DNA of 64,000 bases from Planctomycetota bacterium (lineage in GTDB: Bacteria > Planctomycetota > UBA1135 > UBA2386). The position numbers and the translations under genes are program-made. Shown in pieces: positions 1 through 9,176 of this stretch; the stretch's first letter is position 1, and each line of letters opens with the position of its first letter. The DNA lies in NCBI GenBank assembly GCA_020638735.1, contig JACKHZ010000008.1, positions 186,001 through 250,000 of the forward strand, in the 5' to 3' direction. The notes beneath the pieces were generated by a model, which did no database searches, was not told where the DNA came from, and saw only the letters and a list, made by a program, of their open reading frames with translations.

Positions 1-1575
1 TTCGTGCTGCCTGAGTCGAAGTGCTCGGTCGGCTGGCGCGACCGCGACACGCTGTTCGTCGCCACCGACTTCGGGCCGGAGCAGCCGGGCGGCTCGATGA
101 CCACCTCGGGTTACCCGCGCGTGGTCAAGCTGTGGCGACGCGGCACGCCGCTCGCGAAGGCGACGACCGTCGCCGAGGGCGTCGCCGACGACGTCTTCGT
201 CTACGGCTACCGCGATCAGACCGAGGGCTTCGAGCGCGACTTCGTGCACCGCGCGATGACGTTCTACACCAACCGCCTGTCGCTGCTGAAGGACGGCGCG
301 CTGGTGCCGATCGACAAGCCCGACAGCGCCAACGCCAGCGTGTTCCGCGAGTGGATCCTGATCGAGCTGCGCGACGACTGGACGCTCGGCGAGCAGACGT
401 ACACCGCCGGCTCGCTGCTGGCCGCGCGCTTCGACGACTACCTGGCCGGCGGAAGATCCCTCGACGTGCTGTTCGAGCCCGAGGAGCGCACTTCGCTGGC
501 CGGCTTCGAGTTCACCAGGAACCACCTGCTGCTGAACGTGCTCGACAACGTCAAGAACCGCATCTACGTGCTGACGCACGCCGACGGCGAGCTCGGATGG
601 AAGCGCGAAGAGCTGCCCGGGTTGCCGCAGTTCGGCACGATCGGCGCGTCGGCGGTCGACGAGGAGCAGGGCGACGACTACTGGCTGACGATCACCGACT
701 ACACGACGCCGACCAGCCTCTGGCTCGGCACCATCGGCGCGGGCCCGGCGACGAAGCTGAAGAGCCTGCCGGCGTTCTTCGACGCCACCGACCTCGTCGT
801 GGAGCAGAAGCACGCGCGCTCGAAGGACGGCACGCTGGTGCCCTACTTCCTCGTGCACCAGCAGAACATCGAGGCGAACGGCACGAACCCGACGCTGCTG
901 TACGGCTACGGCGGCTTCGAGATCTCGCTGACGCCGGCCTACAGCGCCACGGTCGGTTCGTGCTGGCTGTCGAAGGGCGGCGTCTACGCGGTCGCCAACA
1001 TCCGCGGCGGCGGCGAGTTCGGCCCCCGCTGGCACCAGGCTGCGCTGAAGCAGCACCGCAACAAGGCCTACGAGGACTTCGCCGCGGTCGCCGAGGACCT
1101 GATCGCGCAGCGGATCACTTCGCCGCGCCACCTCGGCATCCAGGGTGGCAGCAACGGCGGACTGCTGATGGGCAACATGACGGTGATGTATCCGGACCTG
1201 TTCCGCGCCGTCGTCTGCCAGGTGCCGCTGCTCGACATGCTGCGCTACCACAAGCTGCTCGCCGGCGCGTCGTGGATGGGTGAATACGGCGATCCCGAGC
1301 AGCCGGTCGAGGCCGAGTGGCTGCGGCGCTACAGCCCGTACCACAACGTGCAGAAGGACGCGCACTACCCGACGGTGCTGTTCACCACCTCGACGCGCGA
1401 CGACCGCGTTCATCCCGGCCACGCCCGCAAGATGATGGCGCGCATGCAGGAGCAGGGGCACGACGTGCTCTACTACGAGAACATCGAGGGCGGCCACGGC
1501 GGCGCCGCCGACAACAAGCAGCTGGCGTTCCTGTCGGCGCTCGCCTACGCCTTCCTGTGGAAGACCCTGCCATGA
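1..1575 (+). CDS. Prolyl oligopeptidase family serine peptidase (5' end outside window)
   Basis: Peptidase family S9A: cleaves short peptides after proline or related residues. The gene enters the window already in frame, so its N-terminus, probably part of the beta-propeller, is missing; 524 codons remain. The C-terminal alpha/beta-hydrolase domain shows the nucleophile motif GGSNGG (Ser near in-window codon 384), the Asp in TRDDRVHP (near codon 467) and the His in GGHGG (codon 499), so the triad is complete. The stop overlaps the next start as ATGA, suggesting co-transcription with the Dabb lipoprotein. Whether it is secreted cannot be judged because the N-terminus is absent. Family assignment is firm; substrate is unknown. 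Confidence 0.93.
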   Translation, partial: FVLPESKCSVGWRDRDTLFVATDFGPEQPGGSMTTSGYPRVVKLWRRGTPLAKATTVAEGVADDVFVYGYRDQTEGFERDFVHRAMTFYTNRLSLLKDGALVPIDKPDSANASVFREWILIELRDDWTLGEQTYTAGSLLAARFDDYLAGGRSLDVLFEPEERTSLAGFEFTRNHLLLNVLDNVKNRIYVLTHADGELGWKREELPGLPQFGTIGASAVDEEQGDDYWLTITDYTTPTSLWLGTIGAGPATKLKSLPAFFDATDLVVEQKHARSKDGTLVPYFLVHQQNIEANGTNPTLLYGYGGFEISLTPAYSATVGSCWLSKGGVYAVANIRGGGEFGPRWHQAALKQHRNKAYEDFAAVAEDLIAQRITSPRHLGIQGGSNGGLLMGNMTVMYPDLFRAVVCQVPLLDMLRYHKLLAGASWMGEYGDPEQPVEAEWLRRYSPYHNVQKDAHYPTVLFTTSTRDDRVHPGHARKMMARMQEQGHDVLYYENIEGGHGGAADNKQLAFLSALAYAFLWKTLP

Positions 1576-1970
1576 ACCGACGCCTCTCCGTCTCCCTCCT
1601 GCTGCTCGCCGCGCTGCTCGCCGGTTGCCAGGCCGGCCCGACCTCGTTCGGTACAGCGCCGCAGGTCGAACACGTCGTGCTGATCTGGCTGAAGCAGCCG
1701 GGCAACGAGCTGGTCAAGGCCGAGATGGCCGCCACCTCGCGCACGCTGCCGGCGCAGATCCCGGGCATCGTTGCGATGTCGATCGGCGGCCCGCTGCCGA
1801 GCGACCGCGACGTCGTCGACGACAGCTTCGACCTGGCGCTGGTGATGCGCTTCGAGAACGCCGAGGCGCTGCACACCTACGAGACGCACCCGGTGCACGT
1901 CGACGCGGTCAAGACGGTGCTGGCGCCGAACGCGGCGCGCATCGTCGTCTACGACGTGATGGTGCGGTAG
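1572..1970 (+). CDS. Dabb-domain lipoprotein
   Basis: A 132-aa protein with a signal peptide ending in the lipobox LLAGC (Cys about residue 19), so it is probably lipid-anchored. The rest resembles the stress-responsive alpha/beta-barrel (Dabb) fold: an HVVLIWLK strand near the start, then SFDLALVMRFENAEALHTYETHPVH, split here as SFDLALVMRF and ALHTYETHPVH, and a final strand. Dabb proteins are small dimeric ferredoxin-like barrels with varied and often unknown roles. The ATG overlaps the stop of the peptidase gene (ATGA). The start was chosen for this coupling and for the lipobox. No substrate can be inferred. Confidence 0.82.
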   Translation: MNRRLSVSLLLLAALLAGCQAGPTSFGTAPQVEHVVLIWLKQPGNELVKAEMAATSRTLPAQIPGIVAMSIGGPLPSDRDVVDDSFDLALVMRFENAEALHTYETHPVHVDAVKTVLAPNAARIVVYDVMVR

Positions 1971-2024
1971 GCCGGCGCCATCGCGCGCCCACGGCGCAGC
2001 GCGTAGCTGCTAGCATCCGCACCC

Positions 2025-5012
2025 ATGATGCTCCGCCTCCTGCCGTGCGCCCTTCTGGTCGGCTCATGCCTCGCCCAACAGGCGCTCGTCGCCAACATCG
2101 AAGTCGAGGACTGGGTAGCGCCAAGCCCTTCGGATGGCACGCTGTTCGTCGCCGCCGGCAGCAAGATCTACTTCAGGAGCAGCCACGGTCCCTGGACCAG
2201 CTGGGTCACCGACGGCACACGCGCCGGCACCAGGCCGATGACCAACAGGCCGTGCTACTCGATCGTGCCGTTCGGCGGCGGCGACCGCGTATTGACCTCG
2301 TGTGACATCCCGGGCATCGGCCGCGAGCCGTGCCTCTACGACGGCGCGACCTTCCAGCTCAGCGTGGTGAAGGACGTGCGCCCGGGCCCCGCACAAGGCA
2401 TGACCTCGGGCCAGCTCACGGTTCTGGACGACTACGCCTACTTCGCCGCGAACGAACCGGTCCACGGACTGCAGATCTGGCGCACCGACGGCAGCGAAGC
2501 AGGAACCGAGCCGGCCACCGACATGGTCTTCACCGGTCTCGGCACGATCGTCGCGGCAAACACCGCGCTGTTTTTCGTCGGCCGCACGGCTGCGACCGGC
2601 ATGGAGTTCTGGCGCTACGACCCCGCGACCGGAGTCACGACATCGGCGGGTGAAGTCATTCCGGGCACCGGTTCGCCGATCGGGCTGATGTTCCTGACCC
2701 CGTTCGGCGACGGCCTGCTGTTCCAGAGCCTCGCGACCGGCAGCAGCACGGGCTACTACACCGACGGCAGCACGATGACGCAGCTGCCTGCCGCGGCGCG
2801 CTCGCCCCGCGCATTCACCGACCTCGGCAACGGCGTCGCGGTGTTCGCTGCGTCCGACACCAGCAACCGGGCGCAATTGTGGCGCACTGACGGCACTGCC
2901 GGTGGCTCCGTGCAACTGACCGCCAACACCAACAGCAATGCGACGATCGGCCCATTCGTGTCGGTCGGCGGCCGCGCGGTGTTCCCGGCGTCCATCGGCT
3001 CGTCGGGAAGCACGCCGGTGGAGCTGTGGACCTCTGACGGCACCGCCGCCGGTACCCATCTCGCCACGCCGACCGGAGCGTACGGCTCGGGCTTCTTTCC
3101 GAAAAACCTCGTCCCAGTCGGTAACGAGGTCTGGTACGCCGCCTCGGCGCCGGGGATCGGCAACGAGCTGTTCCACACCGACGGCATCACCGCCGGCCTG
3201 CTCGCCGACCTGCTGCCCGGTTCGGCGAGCTCGTTTCCCGAGGACCTCGCCGACGCCGGCAACGGCCGCGTGATCATGAACACGCGCATCGGCAGCCCGA
3301 CCCCCATCCCGACGATCAGCGACGGCACGCTCGCCGGCACCCTGACGCTGGTCACGCCCGACTTCTCGAACGGCGACTCGTTCCCGACGAACTTCACCCA
3401 GTGCGGTAACCGGGTCGTGTTCTCGGCGCAGCAGCATTCCTTCGACTCCTACCGGCGCGTCTACGTGACCGACGGTACGCCGCAGAATACGGCGCGACTC
3501 GAAGACCCCGGGCCCGGCACCAGCGGCGGCAGCCCGATCGACTTCCGGCGGTTCGGGCAAGTGACCCTGTTCACAGCGCAGCCGTCCGTCTACCGCGCCC
3601 TCTGGCGCACCGACGGCACCCCGGCAGGGACCTACGAACTGGGCGGTGCGCTGGTGGCCGAGCCGACAACGTTCGCCGGCGAGAGCCTCGCCGTGTTCCG
3701 AGGCCACGGCCCCGAGGGCAACGAGCTGTGGATCGCCGACGGCACGCCGACGGGCACCCACCTGCTCGCCGACATCAATCCGAACGGGGACAGCTCCCCG
3801 ACCGCGCTCTGCGCAATCGGCGACCTCGTCTGCTTCAGGGCCAACGACGGCGTTCACGGCACAGAGCCTTGGGTCAGCGACGGTACGGCCGCCGGGACCG
3901 TGCAGCTCGCCGACATCAACCCAGGCATCGGCTCCGCTGGCCCCGGCTCCATGGTCGCGGTCGGCGACGTCTGCTTCTTCGCCGCACAGGGCCCGCAGGG
4001 AGCCGAGCTGTGGCGCACCAACGGCACCCCGGCCGGCACCTTGCTCGTCACCGACCTCAACTCGGGCCCCGCCAGCTCGAACCCCGACGATCTGGTCACC
4101 GCCGCGGGCCTGCTGTTCTTCAGCGCCGACGACGGCAGCGGCATCGGCCGCGCGCTATGGGTGACCGACGGCACCTCCGCCGGCACGACGCTGGTCGCCG
4201 ACTTCGTCGCCGGCAACTCGCTGAACATCGTCGAAGCCGCGGGCACCAAGAACGGTCTGTTCCTGATTCTCGACGACGGCACTGGACGCGGCGAGTGTCT
4301 GTTCTTCAGCGACGGCACGCCGGCTGGCACCGAGCGCATCCTCGACCTCGGTCCGAGCACCTACGGCGGCTTCCGGCACCCGACGCTGACGACGATCCTC
4401 GGCGGCAGCATGGTGGCGTTCGCCGCCGACGACCTGGTGCACGGCATGCAGGTCTGGGTGTCCGCGGGCACCGCGGCATCGACGCAACGACTGTCGTCGA
4501 TCGGCCTGGTCGGTGCTGCGGACATCAGCGACCTCGCCGCGATCGGCAACAGCATCTACGCCTCGGTCGACGAGGAGGTCAACGGCACCGAGCCGTGGCG
4601 GTTCGAGGTCGGCGCGACGCAGATCGCCTTCACCGCGTTCTACGGCGACGGCTGCCACGGCGCGACTTCGCCGGCGATCACGATCGGCGCCAACGGCACG
4701 CCGGTGATCGGCGACGCGACGTTCGGCATCGAGCTGCAGGGCGCCGACGTCAACACCGCGGGCTTCCTGTTCTACAGCCGCGGCATGCTGAGCCAGTCCG
4801 CGTGCTCGCTGGCGATCATGCCGCCGATCGAGTTCCACTCGGCGCACGTCGTCAACGCCGGCATCACCACCACTGCGCCGCTGCCGATCCCCAACCACCC
4901 AGCCCTCGCCGGCGCCGACCTGTTCTGGCAGTGGGCGATGCTGCACCCGAGCCCTGGCTTCGTCGGCCTGTTCGACCTGACCGGCGGCATGCAGACGCAC
5001 CTCGGATTCTGA
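2025..5012 (+). CDS. Secreted ELWxTDGTxxGT-repeat protein
   Basis: A 995-aa exported protein. The N-terminus (MMLRLLPCALLVGSCLAQQ) is a signal peptide; VGSC could also act as a lipobox. Residues of about 45-860 hold roughly 16 imperfect units of about 45-55 aa, each ending in a form of (E/L)LWxTDGTxAGT, for example LWRTDGTPAGT and PWVSDGTAAGT. This spacing fits beta-propeller blades. The last ~125 residues form a separate domain opening with YGDGCHG, containing GTPVIGDATFGI and a second Cys. This type of C-terminal domain recurs, to my knowledge, on secreted proteins of some planctomycetes. Function is unknown; a surface or adhesive role is inference. No SD precedes the ATG; a TAGCAT hexamer lies 8 nt upstream. 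Confidence 0.85.
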   Translation: MMLRLLPCALLVGSCLAQQALVANIEVEDWVAPSPSDGTLFVAAGSKIYFRSSHGPWTSWVTDGTRAGTRPMTNRPCYSIVPFGGGDRVLTSCDIPGIGREPCLYDGATFQLSVVKDVRPGPAQGMTSGQLTVLDDYAYFAANEPVHGLQIWRTDGSEAGTEPATDMVFTGLGTIVAANTALFFVGRTAATGMEFWRYDPATGVTTSAGEVIPGTGSPIGLMFLTPFGDGLLFQSLATGSSTGYYTDGSTMTQLPAAARSPRAFTDLGNGVAVFAASDTSNRAQLWRTDGTAGGSVQLTANTNSNATIGPFVSVGGRAVFPASIGSSGSTPVELWTSDGTAAGTHLATPTGAYGSGFFPKNLVPVGNEVWYAASAPGIGNELFHTDGITAGLLADLLPGSASSFPEDLADAGNGRVIMNTRIGSPTPIPTISDGTLAGTLTLVTPDFSNGDSFPTNFTQCGNRVVFSAQQHSFDSYRRVYVTDGTPQNTARLEDPGPGTSGGSPIDFRRFGQVTLFTAQPSVYRALWRTDGTPAGTYELGGALVAEPTTFAGESLAVFRGHGPEGNELWIADGTPTGTHLLADINPNGDSSPTALCAIGDLVCFRANDGVHGTEPWVSDGTAAGTVQLADINPGIGSAGPGSMVAVGDVCFFAAQGPQGAELWRTNGTPAGTLLVTDLNSGPASSNPDDLVTAAGLLFFSADDGSGIGRALWVTDGTSAGTTLVADFVAGNSLNIVEAAGTKNGLFLILDDGTGRGECLFFSDGTPAGTERILDLGPSTYGGFRHPTLTTILGGSMVAFAADDLVHGMQVWVSAGTAASTQRLSSIGLVGAADISDLAAIGNSIYASVDEEVNGTEPWRFEVGATQIAFTAFYGDGCHGATSPAITIGANGTPVIGDATFGIELQGADVNTAGFLFYSRGMLSQSACSLAIMPPIEFHSAHVVNAGITTTAPLPIPNHPALAGADLFWQWAMLHPSPGFVGLFDLTGGMQTHLGF

Positions 5013-5082
5013 CGCGGCCCCCGAGCGGCGTTAGGCTGCTGCGCGCGCGGCAGCCCGAACCCGCCGTGCTCGAGGATCGCCG

Positions 5083-7437
5083 ATGAGTTTCGTGCTGCAC
5101 CGCTGCGCTGCCGTCCTGCTCGCCTGCGCCCCCCAGTTCGGCCTGGTGCCCGCTGCCCGGTCACAGGCCCTCGCCACGACGCTCCCGGACGACCCGTTCG
5201 CGGCGGTGGCGGCGATGCCGGCAGAACCGCCGGTCGCGGGCGGTCTGGAGGTCGTCGTGCACGACGCCGACGGCGCGCCGGCGAAGGACGCGATCGTCGT
5301 GCTGCTGGCCTCGGCGCGCGGCAGCTACGGCGAACGACGCGATGCGGCCGAGCTGCGCTACCCCGGTGACGAGCCGCGCATCCTCGCGGCGCGCGCGATC
5401 GAGGGCACGCGCTACGCGGTGTCGGCCGACGGCGCGACGCGGGTGCCGCTCGACGTGCGCGGCCGCATCGTCGCGGTGCAAGGTGAGCTGGTCGCTTCGG
5501 TGATCCGCGACGCCGTCGGCGCGGCCGGCGGGCGGCGGGTCACGCTGCAGCTGCTGCCAGCGCAGACGCTGTCGGTCGAGGTCGTCACCGCCGACGGCGG
5601 CGCCGCGGCAGGCGTGCCGGTCGGGTTGCTGGCGGCGCCGGACCAGATGCCGTTCCCGCAGCAGAGCACCGGGCCGGACGGCAAGGCGCGCTTCCGCGTC
5701 GTCGCCGGCCGCGGCGAGCAGGCGATCGTGCGGGCGCTGATCGCCGCCGACGCGCCGCCGAACGACCAGCTGCCGAGCGGCGACGGCGCGACGGCGCGCC
5801 TCGTGCTGCCGGCGTGTGGCAGCGTGATGGCGACGCTGAAGTTCGCGCTGCTGCCCGGCGCCGACGTCGAATGGAGGCTGCGCAACGAACACGGCGTGGT
5901 GGCCCGGCCGAGCGCGACGCCGCGGCCCGGTCAGGCGGTGTTCGAACACGTCGCGGCCGGCTTCGCCGGCGTGCTCGACTGCCAGGTCGACGGCGACGCC
6001 TTCGGTCCCGAGGAAGGTGACGGCACGCCGATCGCCGCGCTCGCGGCCGGCGAACGGCGCGAAGTCGAAGTCACCGCCGGGTCCGACCAGCAGGACCTCG
6101 TCGTGCAGCTGCTGCAGCCGGACGGCCAGCCCGTGCGTTCGAGCTGGGTGATGTGGCAATGGCAGTCCGGCAACGGCTCGACGAGTTCGGGCGGGCGGAC
6201 CAACCGCGAGGGCTGGCTGCGGCTGGCGGTCGACGAGAGCCGCGGCGCCCCCGGCAAGCTGCGCCTCGAAGCGCGCGGCGGGACCTGGTCCGGGCCCCTG
6301 CTCGGCGCGGCCTCGCTCGAACTCGGCGAGCTGAAGGCACCGCGCCACGTGCTCGAGCCGCAGCGACTCGCGGCGCCGACGATCGCGCTGACCGGTCGCG
6401 TCGTCACCGCTGATGGCCGCGTGCCGGCCGGGCTGATGCTGGAAGCCAGACGCGACGACGACCACACCAGCTACGAGGTGCCGATCGACGCCGCCGGACG
6501 CTTCAACGTGACGATGGTCGAGCCGCACCCGCAGCGCGTCGCCGTCACCCTCGACACCGACCAGTGGAGCTTCGTCGACAACCCGGGGCAGCCGCAGTTC
6601 TGCGATCGCGGCGGCGAAGTGCTGCTGCAGGTGCAGCGTTGCGGCCGCGTGCGCTTCCATGCCGACCCCTTGCCCGACGGCGTGCACTCGACGTTCGACT
6701 GCTACTGGCTGCGCGCCGAGGACCGCGTGCGCGTCGACGTCGACCTCTCCGACGACGCCGAGGTGCTGACCGCCCCGCCCGGCAACTGGAGCCTGGTGAT
6801 CGGCTACGGCGAGACGGAGATCCACCGCATCGACGACATCACCGTCGCGTCGGGCATCGAGACCCACGACGCGCGGCTGATGTTCTTCGATTGGAACGCG
6901 TTCGCGGCGGTCGTCTCGATCCGTGTGCAGGACGAGCAGGGCCAGCCGACCGACGCCTGCACGGTGTGGTACCACTACCAGAACGGCGCCACCGGTACGA
7001 GCCCGAACGACGGCCTCAGCCGCTGGCTCGTGCCGAAGAGCGGCGCGCACATGACCGTCGAACCCGACGACGACCACGCCGAGGTCGACCTCGGCATGGT
7101 CGACGGCGGCGAGCTGGTGGTGCGCTACGGCAAGGGACCGCGCCTGCTGGTCGCGCTCACCGGCGCGCCGGCGCTGCCCGACGGCGTGACGCTGGTCGCC
7201 GCCGCCGAGGGCCAGGACGTGTGGCAGCCGTTCGCCGCCGACGGCACCGCCGAGCTGTGGGCCGAGTCGGTCGGCGGCTGCCGGCCGCGCCTCGCCGTGC
7301 GGAAGGGCGAACAGCGCGTCGAGGTGCAGTTCCGCCTGCCCCGTACGGAGTTGCCGCGCGGCGGTGCTCGGCTCGACGTGCCCGCCGCCGAAGCGCTCGG
7401 CAAGGCGATCGAGGTGGCGTTGGGCGGCCTGCGCTGA
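5083..7437 (+). CDS. Secreted protein with carboxypeptidase-regulatory-like repeats
   Basis: A 784-aa protein, start supported by GAGGA seven bases upstream. It has a signal peptide (about residues 1-27, AARSQA cleavage region) and then only beta-rich repeats of the type LEVVVHDADGAPAKDAIVVLL, shown here as VVVHDADGAPAKDAIVV, and ALTGRVVTADGRVPAGLML. These resemble CarboxypepD_reg or Ig-like domains: xVxxxDGxPxxxAxVxL strands followed by DGxxRFxV strands. No enzymatic domain or C-terminal anchor is visible. It resembles in style the ectodomain of the sigma-factor fusion at 37.5 kb and may be a paralogous surface protein. Specific function is not recognised. Confidence 0.75.
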   Translation: MSFVLHRCAAVLLACAPQFGLVPAARSQALATTLPDDPFAAVAAMPAEPPVAGGLEVVVHDADGAPAKDAIVVLLASARGSYGERRDAAELRYPGDEPRILAARAIEGTRYAVSADGATRVPLDVRGRIVAVQGELVASVIRDAVGAAGGRRVTLQLLPAQTLSVEVVTADGGAAAGVPVGLLAAPDQMPFPQQSTGPDGKARFRVVAGRGEQAIVRALIAADAPPNDQLPSGDGATARLVLPACGSVMATLKFALLPGADVEWRLRNEHGVVARPSATPRPGQAVFEHVAAGFAGVLDCQVDGDAFGPEEGDGTPIAALAAGERREVEVTAGSDQQDLVVQLLQPDGQPVRSSWVMWQWQSGNGSTSSGGRTNREGWLRLAVDESRGAPGKLRLEARGGTWSGPLLGAASLELGELKAPRHVLEPQRLAAPTIALTGRVVTADGRVPAGLMLEARRDDDHTSYEVPIDAAGRFNVTMVEPHPQRVAVTLDTDQWSFVDNPGQPQFCDRGGEVLLQVQRCGRVRFHADPLPDGVHSTFDCYWLRAEDRVRVDVDLSDDAEVLTAPPGNWSLVIGYGETEIHRIDDITVASGIETHDARLMFFDWNAFAAVVSIRVQDEQGQPTDACTVWYHYQNGATGTSPNDGLSRWLVPKSGAHMTVEPDDDHAEVDLGMVDGGELVVRYGKGPRLLVALTGAPALPDGVTLVAAAEGQDVWQPFAADGTAELWAESVGGCRPRLAVRKGEQRVEVQFRLPRTELPRGGARLDVPAAEALGKAIEVALGGLR

Positions 7438-7478
7438 CGTCGCGTGGCCCACCCCGCGCGGACGGTGGTCCCGGGGGA

Positions 7479-7571
<93 letters not shown>

Positions 7572-7648
7572 GCGAGGTTCGCGGCGTGGGGACGCCGTGA
7601 CGAACGTGGGCGAGGATGTTGCCGATCCGCAGCCCGGTTTGCAACCGG

Positions 7649-8128
7649 CTACTTGCCGGATCCCCGCTTCGCCCGGAAGAACTCGCGCAGCAGCGCCGCG
7701 CTGTCGGTGGCACCGGGCCCTTCGACGACCTCACAGCGGTGGTTCAGCCGCGCGTCCTCGAGCAGGGTCGCCAGCGAACGCACGGCGCCGAACTTGGGGT
7801 CGCGCGCGCCGAACACCACCCGCCGCACCCGCGTGTGCAGGATCGCGCCGGCGCAGAGGAAGCACGGCTCCAGCGTGCAGTAGAGCATCGCGGTCGGCAG
7901 ACGCTTCTCCCCCACGCGCTGCAGCGCCTGCTGCAGCGCCTCCATCTCCGCATGGGCCAGCGGCGAACGCAGCTGCTCGACGCGGTTGCGGCCCTCGCCG
8001 ACGACGACGCCGTCGATCACGACCAGAGCGCCCACCGGCACCTCGTCGTGCGCGGCGGCCTCGCGCGCGAGCTCGAGGCAACGCGCGATGAGGAGTTCGT
8101 CTTCGCTTGTCGGGGGCGAGTCGGCCAT
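7649..8128 (-). CDS. tadA: tRNA-specific adenosine deaminase TadA
   Basis: A 159-aa zinc deaminase that converts A34 to inosine in the anticodon of tRNA-Arg(ACG). The signature is complete: HAE with zinc-binding His59 and catalytic Glu61, and PCFLC with zinc ligands Cys89 and Cys92. The length is usual for the family. It is transcribed away from the carbamoyltransferase gene, with only 33 bp between the two starts, so the regulatory sites must overlap. No SD is visible before the ATG. The closely similar cytidine/guanine deaminase families are less likely because of the PVGALVV and EPCFLCAGAI context. Confidence 0.93.
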   Translation of the reverse strand: MADSPPTSEDELLIARCLELAREAAAHDEVPVGALVVIDGVVVGEGRNRVEQLRSPLAHAEMEALQQALQRVGEKRLPTAMLYCTLEPCFLCAGAILHTRVRRVVFGARDPKFGAVRSLATLLEDARLNHRCEVVEGPGATDSAALLREFFRAKRGSGK

Positions 8129-8135
8129 CTATCGT
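8107..8135 (+). promoter_or_regulatory. Predicted promoter of the argF'-like gene
   Basis: TTGTCG at 8107-8112 and TATCGT at 8130-8135 are separated by 17 bp; each matches the sigma70 consensus at 4 of 6 positions. The predicted transcript would begin about 20 nt before the TTG start at 8162. It overlaps the 5' end of tadA on the opposite strand. Sequence-only prediction. Confidence 0.35.
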
Positions 8136-8161
8136 CGCCCACTCCACCAAGCCGACGAACC

Positions 8162-9160
8162 TTGAGCAAGCGCGACTTCCTGTCCACGGCCGGCCTCAGC
8201 CGCCCCGAACTCGACGACCTCCTCGACCTGGCGACCCGCGTCAAGGGCAAGCGGCCCGGGCAGGTGCTCGGCGGCAAGACGCTGGGGCTGATGTTCTTCC
8301 AGCCGAGCCTGCGCACCCGCGTGTCGTTCGAGGTGGCGATGGTCCAGCTCGGCGGCCACTGCATCAACCTGTCGGCCGACGACCTCTACGAGCTCGAACC
8401 GGGCGAACAGGCGATCATGGACGGCCGCGCCGAGGAGCACGTCAAGGACGCCGCGCGCACGCTGTCGCGCTACGTCGACGCGCTCGGCATCCGCGCGGCG
8501 TCGCGTTCGGGCACCTGGGAGCACGACCGCCGCGAGCTGCTGCTGCGCAGCTACGCCGAACACGCCTCGGTGCCGGTGATCAACCTCGAGACCTGCTTCG
8601 AGCACCCGTGCCAGGCGTTGGCCGACGTGCTGACGATGCGCGAGAACCTGCTGTCGCTGCAGAGCCGCAAGCTGACGCTGCTGTGGTGCAACCACCCGGA
8701 GCCCAAGTCGCTCGGTCCGACGCACTCGGTGCTGCAGCTCGCGGCGCTGATGGGCATGGACGTGACCCTCGCCCACCCGCTCGGCTTCGAGGTCGACCAC
8801 GAGGTCCTCGAGCGCAGCAAGCAGACCGCGGGCGCGGCCGGTGGTTCGGTGCGCGTCGTCAACGACATGACCGAGGCGGCGCGCGGCGCCGAGGTGCTCT
8901 ACGCGCGCTCGTGGGGCTGCACGAAGTACTGGGACGACAACGAGCGCGAGGCGATGGTCAAGCGCTCGCTGCACGACTGGCGGGTCGACGAGCAGCTGAT
9001 GGCGCGCACCGACAACGCGCTGCTGATGCACCCGCTGCCCGTGCGCCGCAACGTCGCCGCGACCGACGCGGTGCTCGACGGCGAGCGTTCGCGCATCTAC
9101 GACCAGGCGGCCAACCGCGCGCACGTGCAGAAGGCGCTGCTGATGCAGCTGCTCAAGTAG
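8162..9160 (+). CDS. N-acyl-ornithine-type carbamoyltransferase (ArgF'-like)
   Basis: A 332-aa member of the aspartate/ornithine carbamoyltransferase superfamily. The carbamoyl-phosphate loop is SLRTR (residues 49-53), followed by HPCQALADVL in the second domain. The opening (KRDFLSTAGLSRPELDDLL) and IMDGRAEEH resemble N-acetyl- and N-succinylornithine carbamoyltransferases more than classical OTCase, which suggests an arginine pathway with acylated intermediates. One oddity is HPLPVRRN at residues 290-297: ornithine-type enzymes have HCLP here and aspartate-type enzymes HPLP. The start is TTG, chosen because the family's N-terminus begins there; no SD is present. Substrate is therefore uncertain. 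Confidence 0.75.
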   Translation: MSKRDFLSTAGLSRPELDDLLDLATRVKGKRPGQVLGGKTLGLMFFQPSLRTRVSFEVAMVQLGGHCINLSADDLYELEPGEQAIMDGRAEEHVKDAARTLSRYVDALGIRAASRSGTWEHDRRELLLRSYAEHASVPVINLETCFEHPCQALADVLTMRENLLSLQSRKLTLLWCNHPEPKSLGPTHSVLQLAALMGMDVTLAHPLGFEVDHEVLERSKQTAGAAGGSVRVVNDMTEAARGAEVLYARSWGCTKYWDDNEREAMVKRSLHDWRVDEQLMARTDNALLMHPLPVRRNVAATDAVLDGERSRIYDQAANRAHVQKALLMQLLK

Positions 9161-9176
9161 CCGCTGATCGCGCCGC

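Noticed and set aside
2025..5012. Regular repeats considered as a CRISPR or DNA satellite
   Set aside because: The units are in frame, vary in DNA sequence and length, and encode ELWxTDGT protein repeats; no constant repeat-spacer pattern is present.
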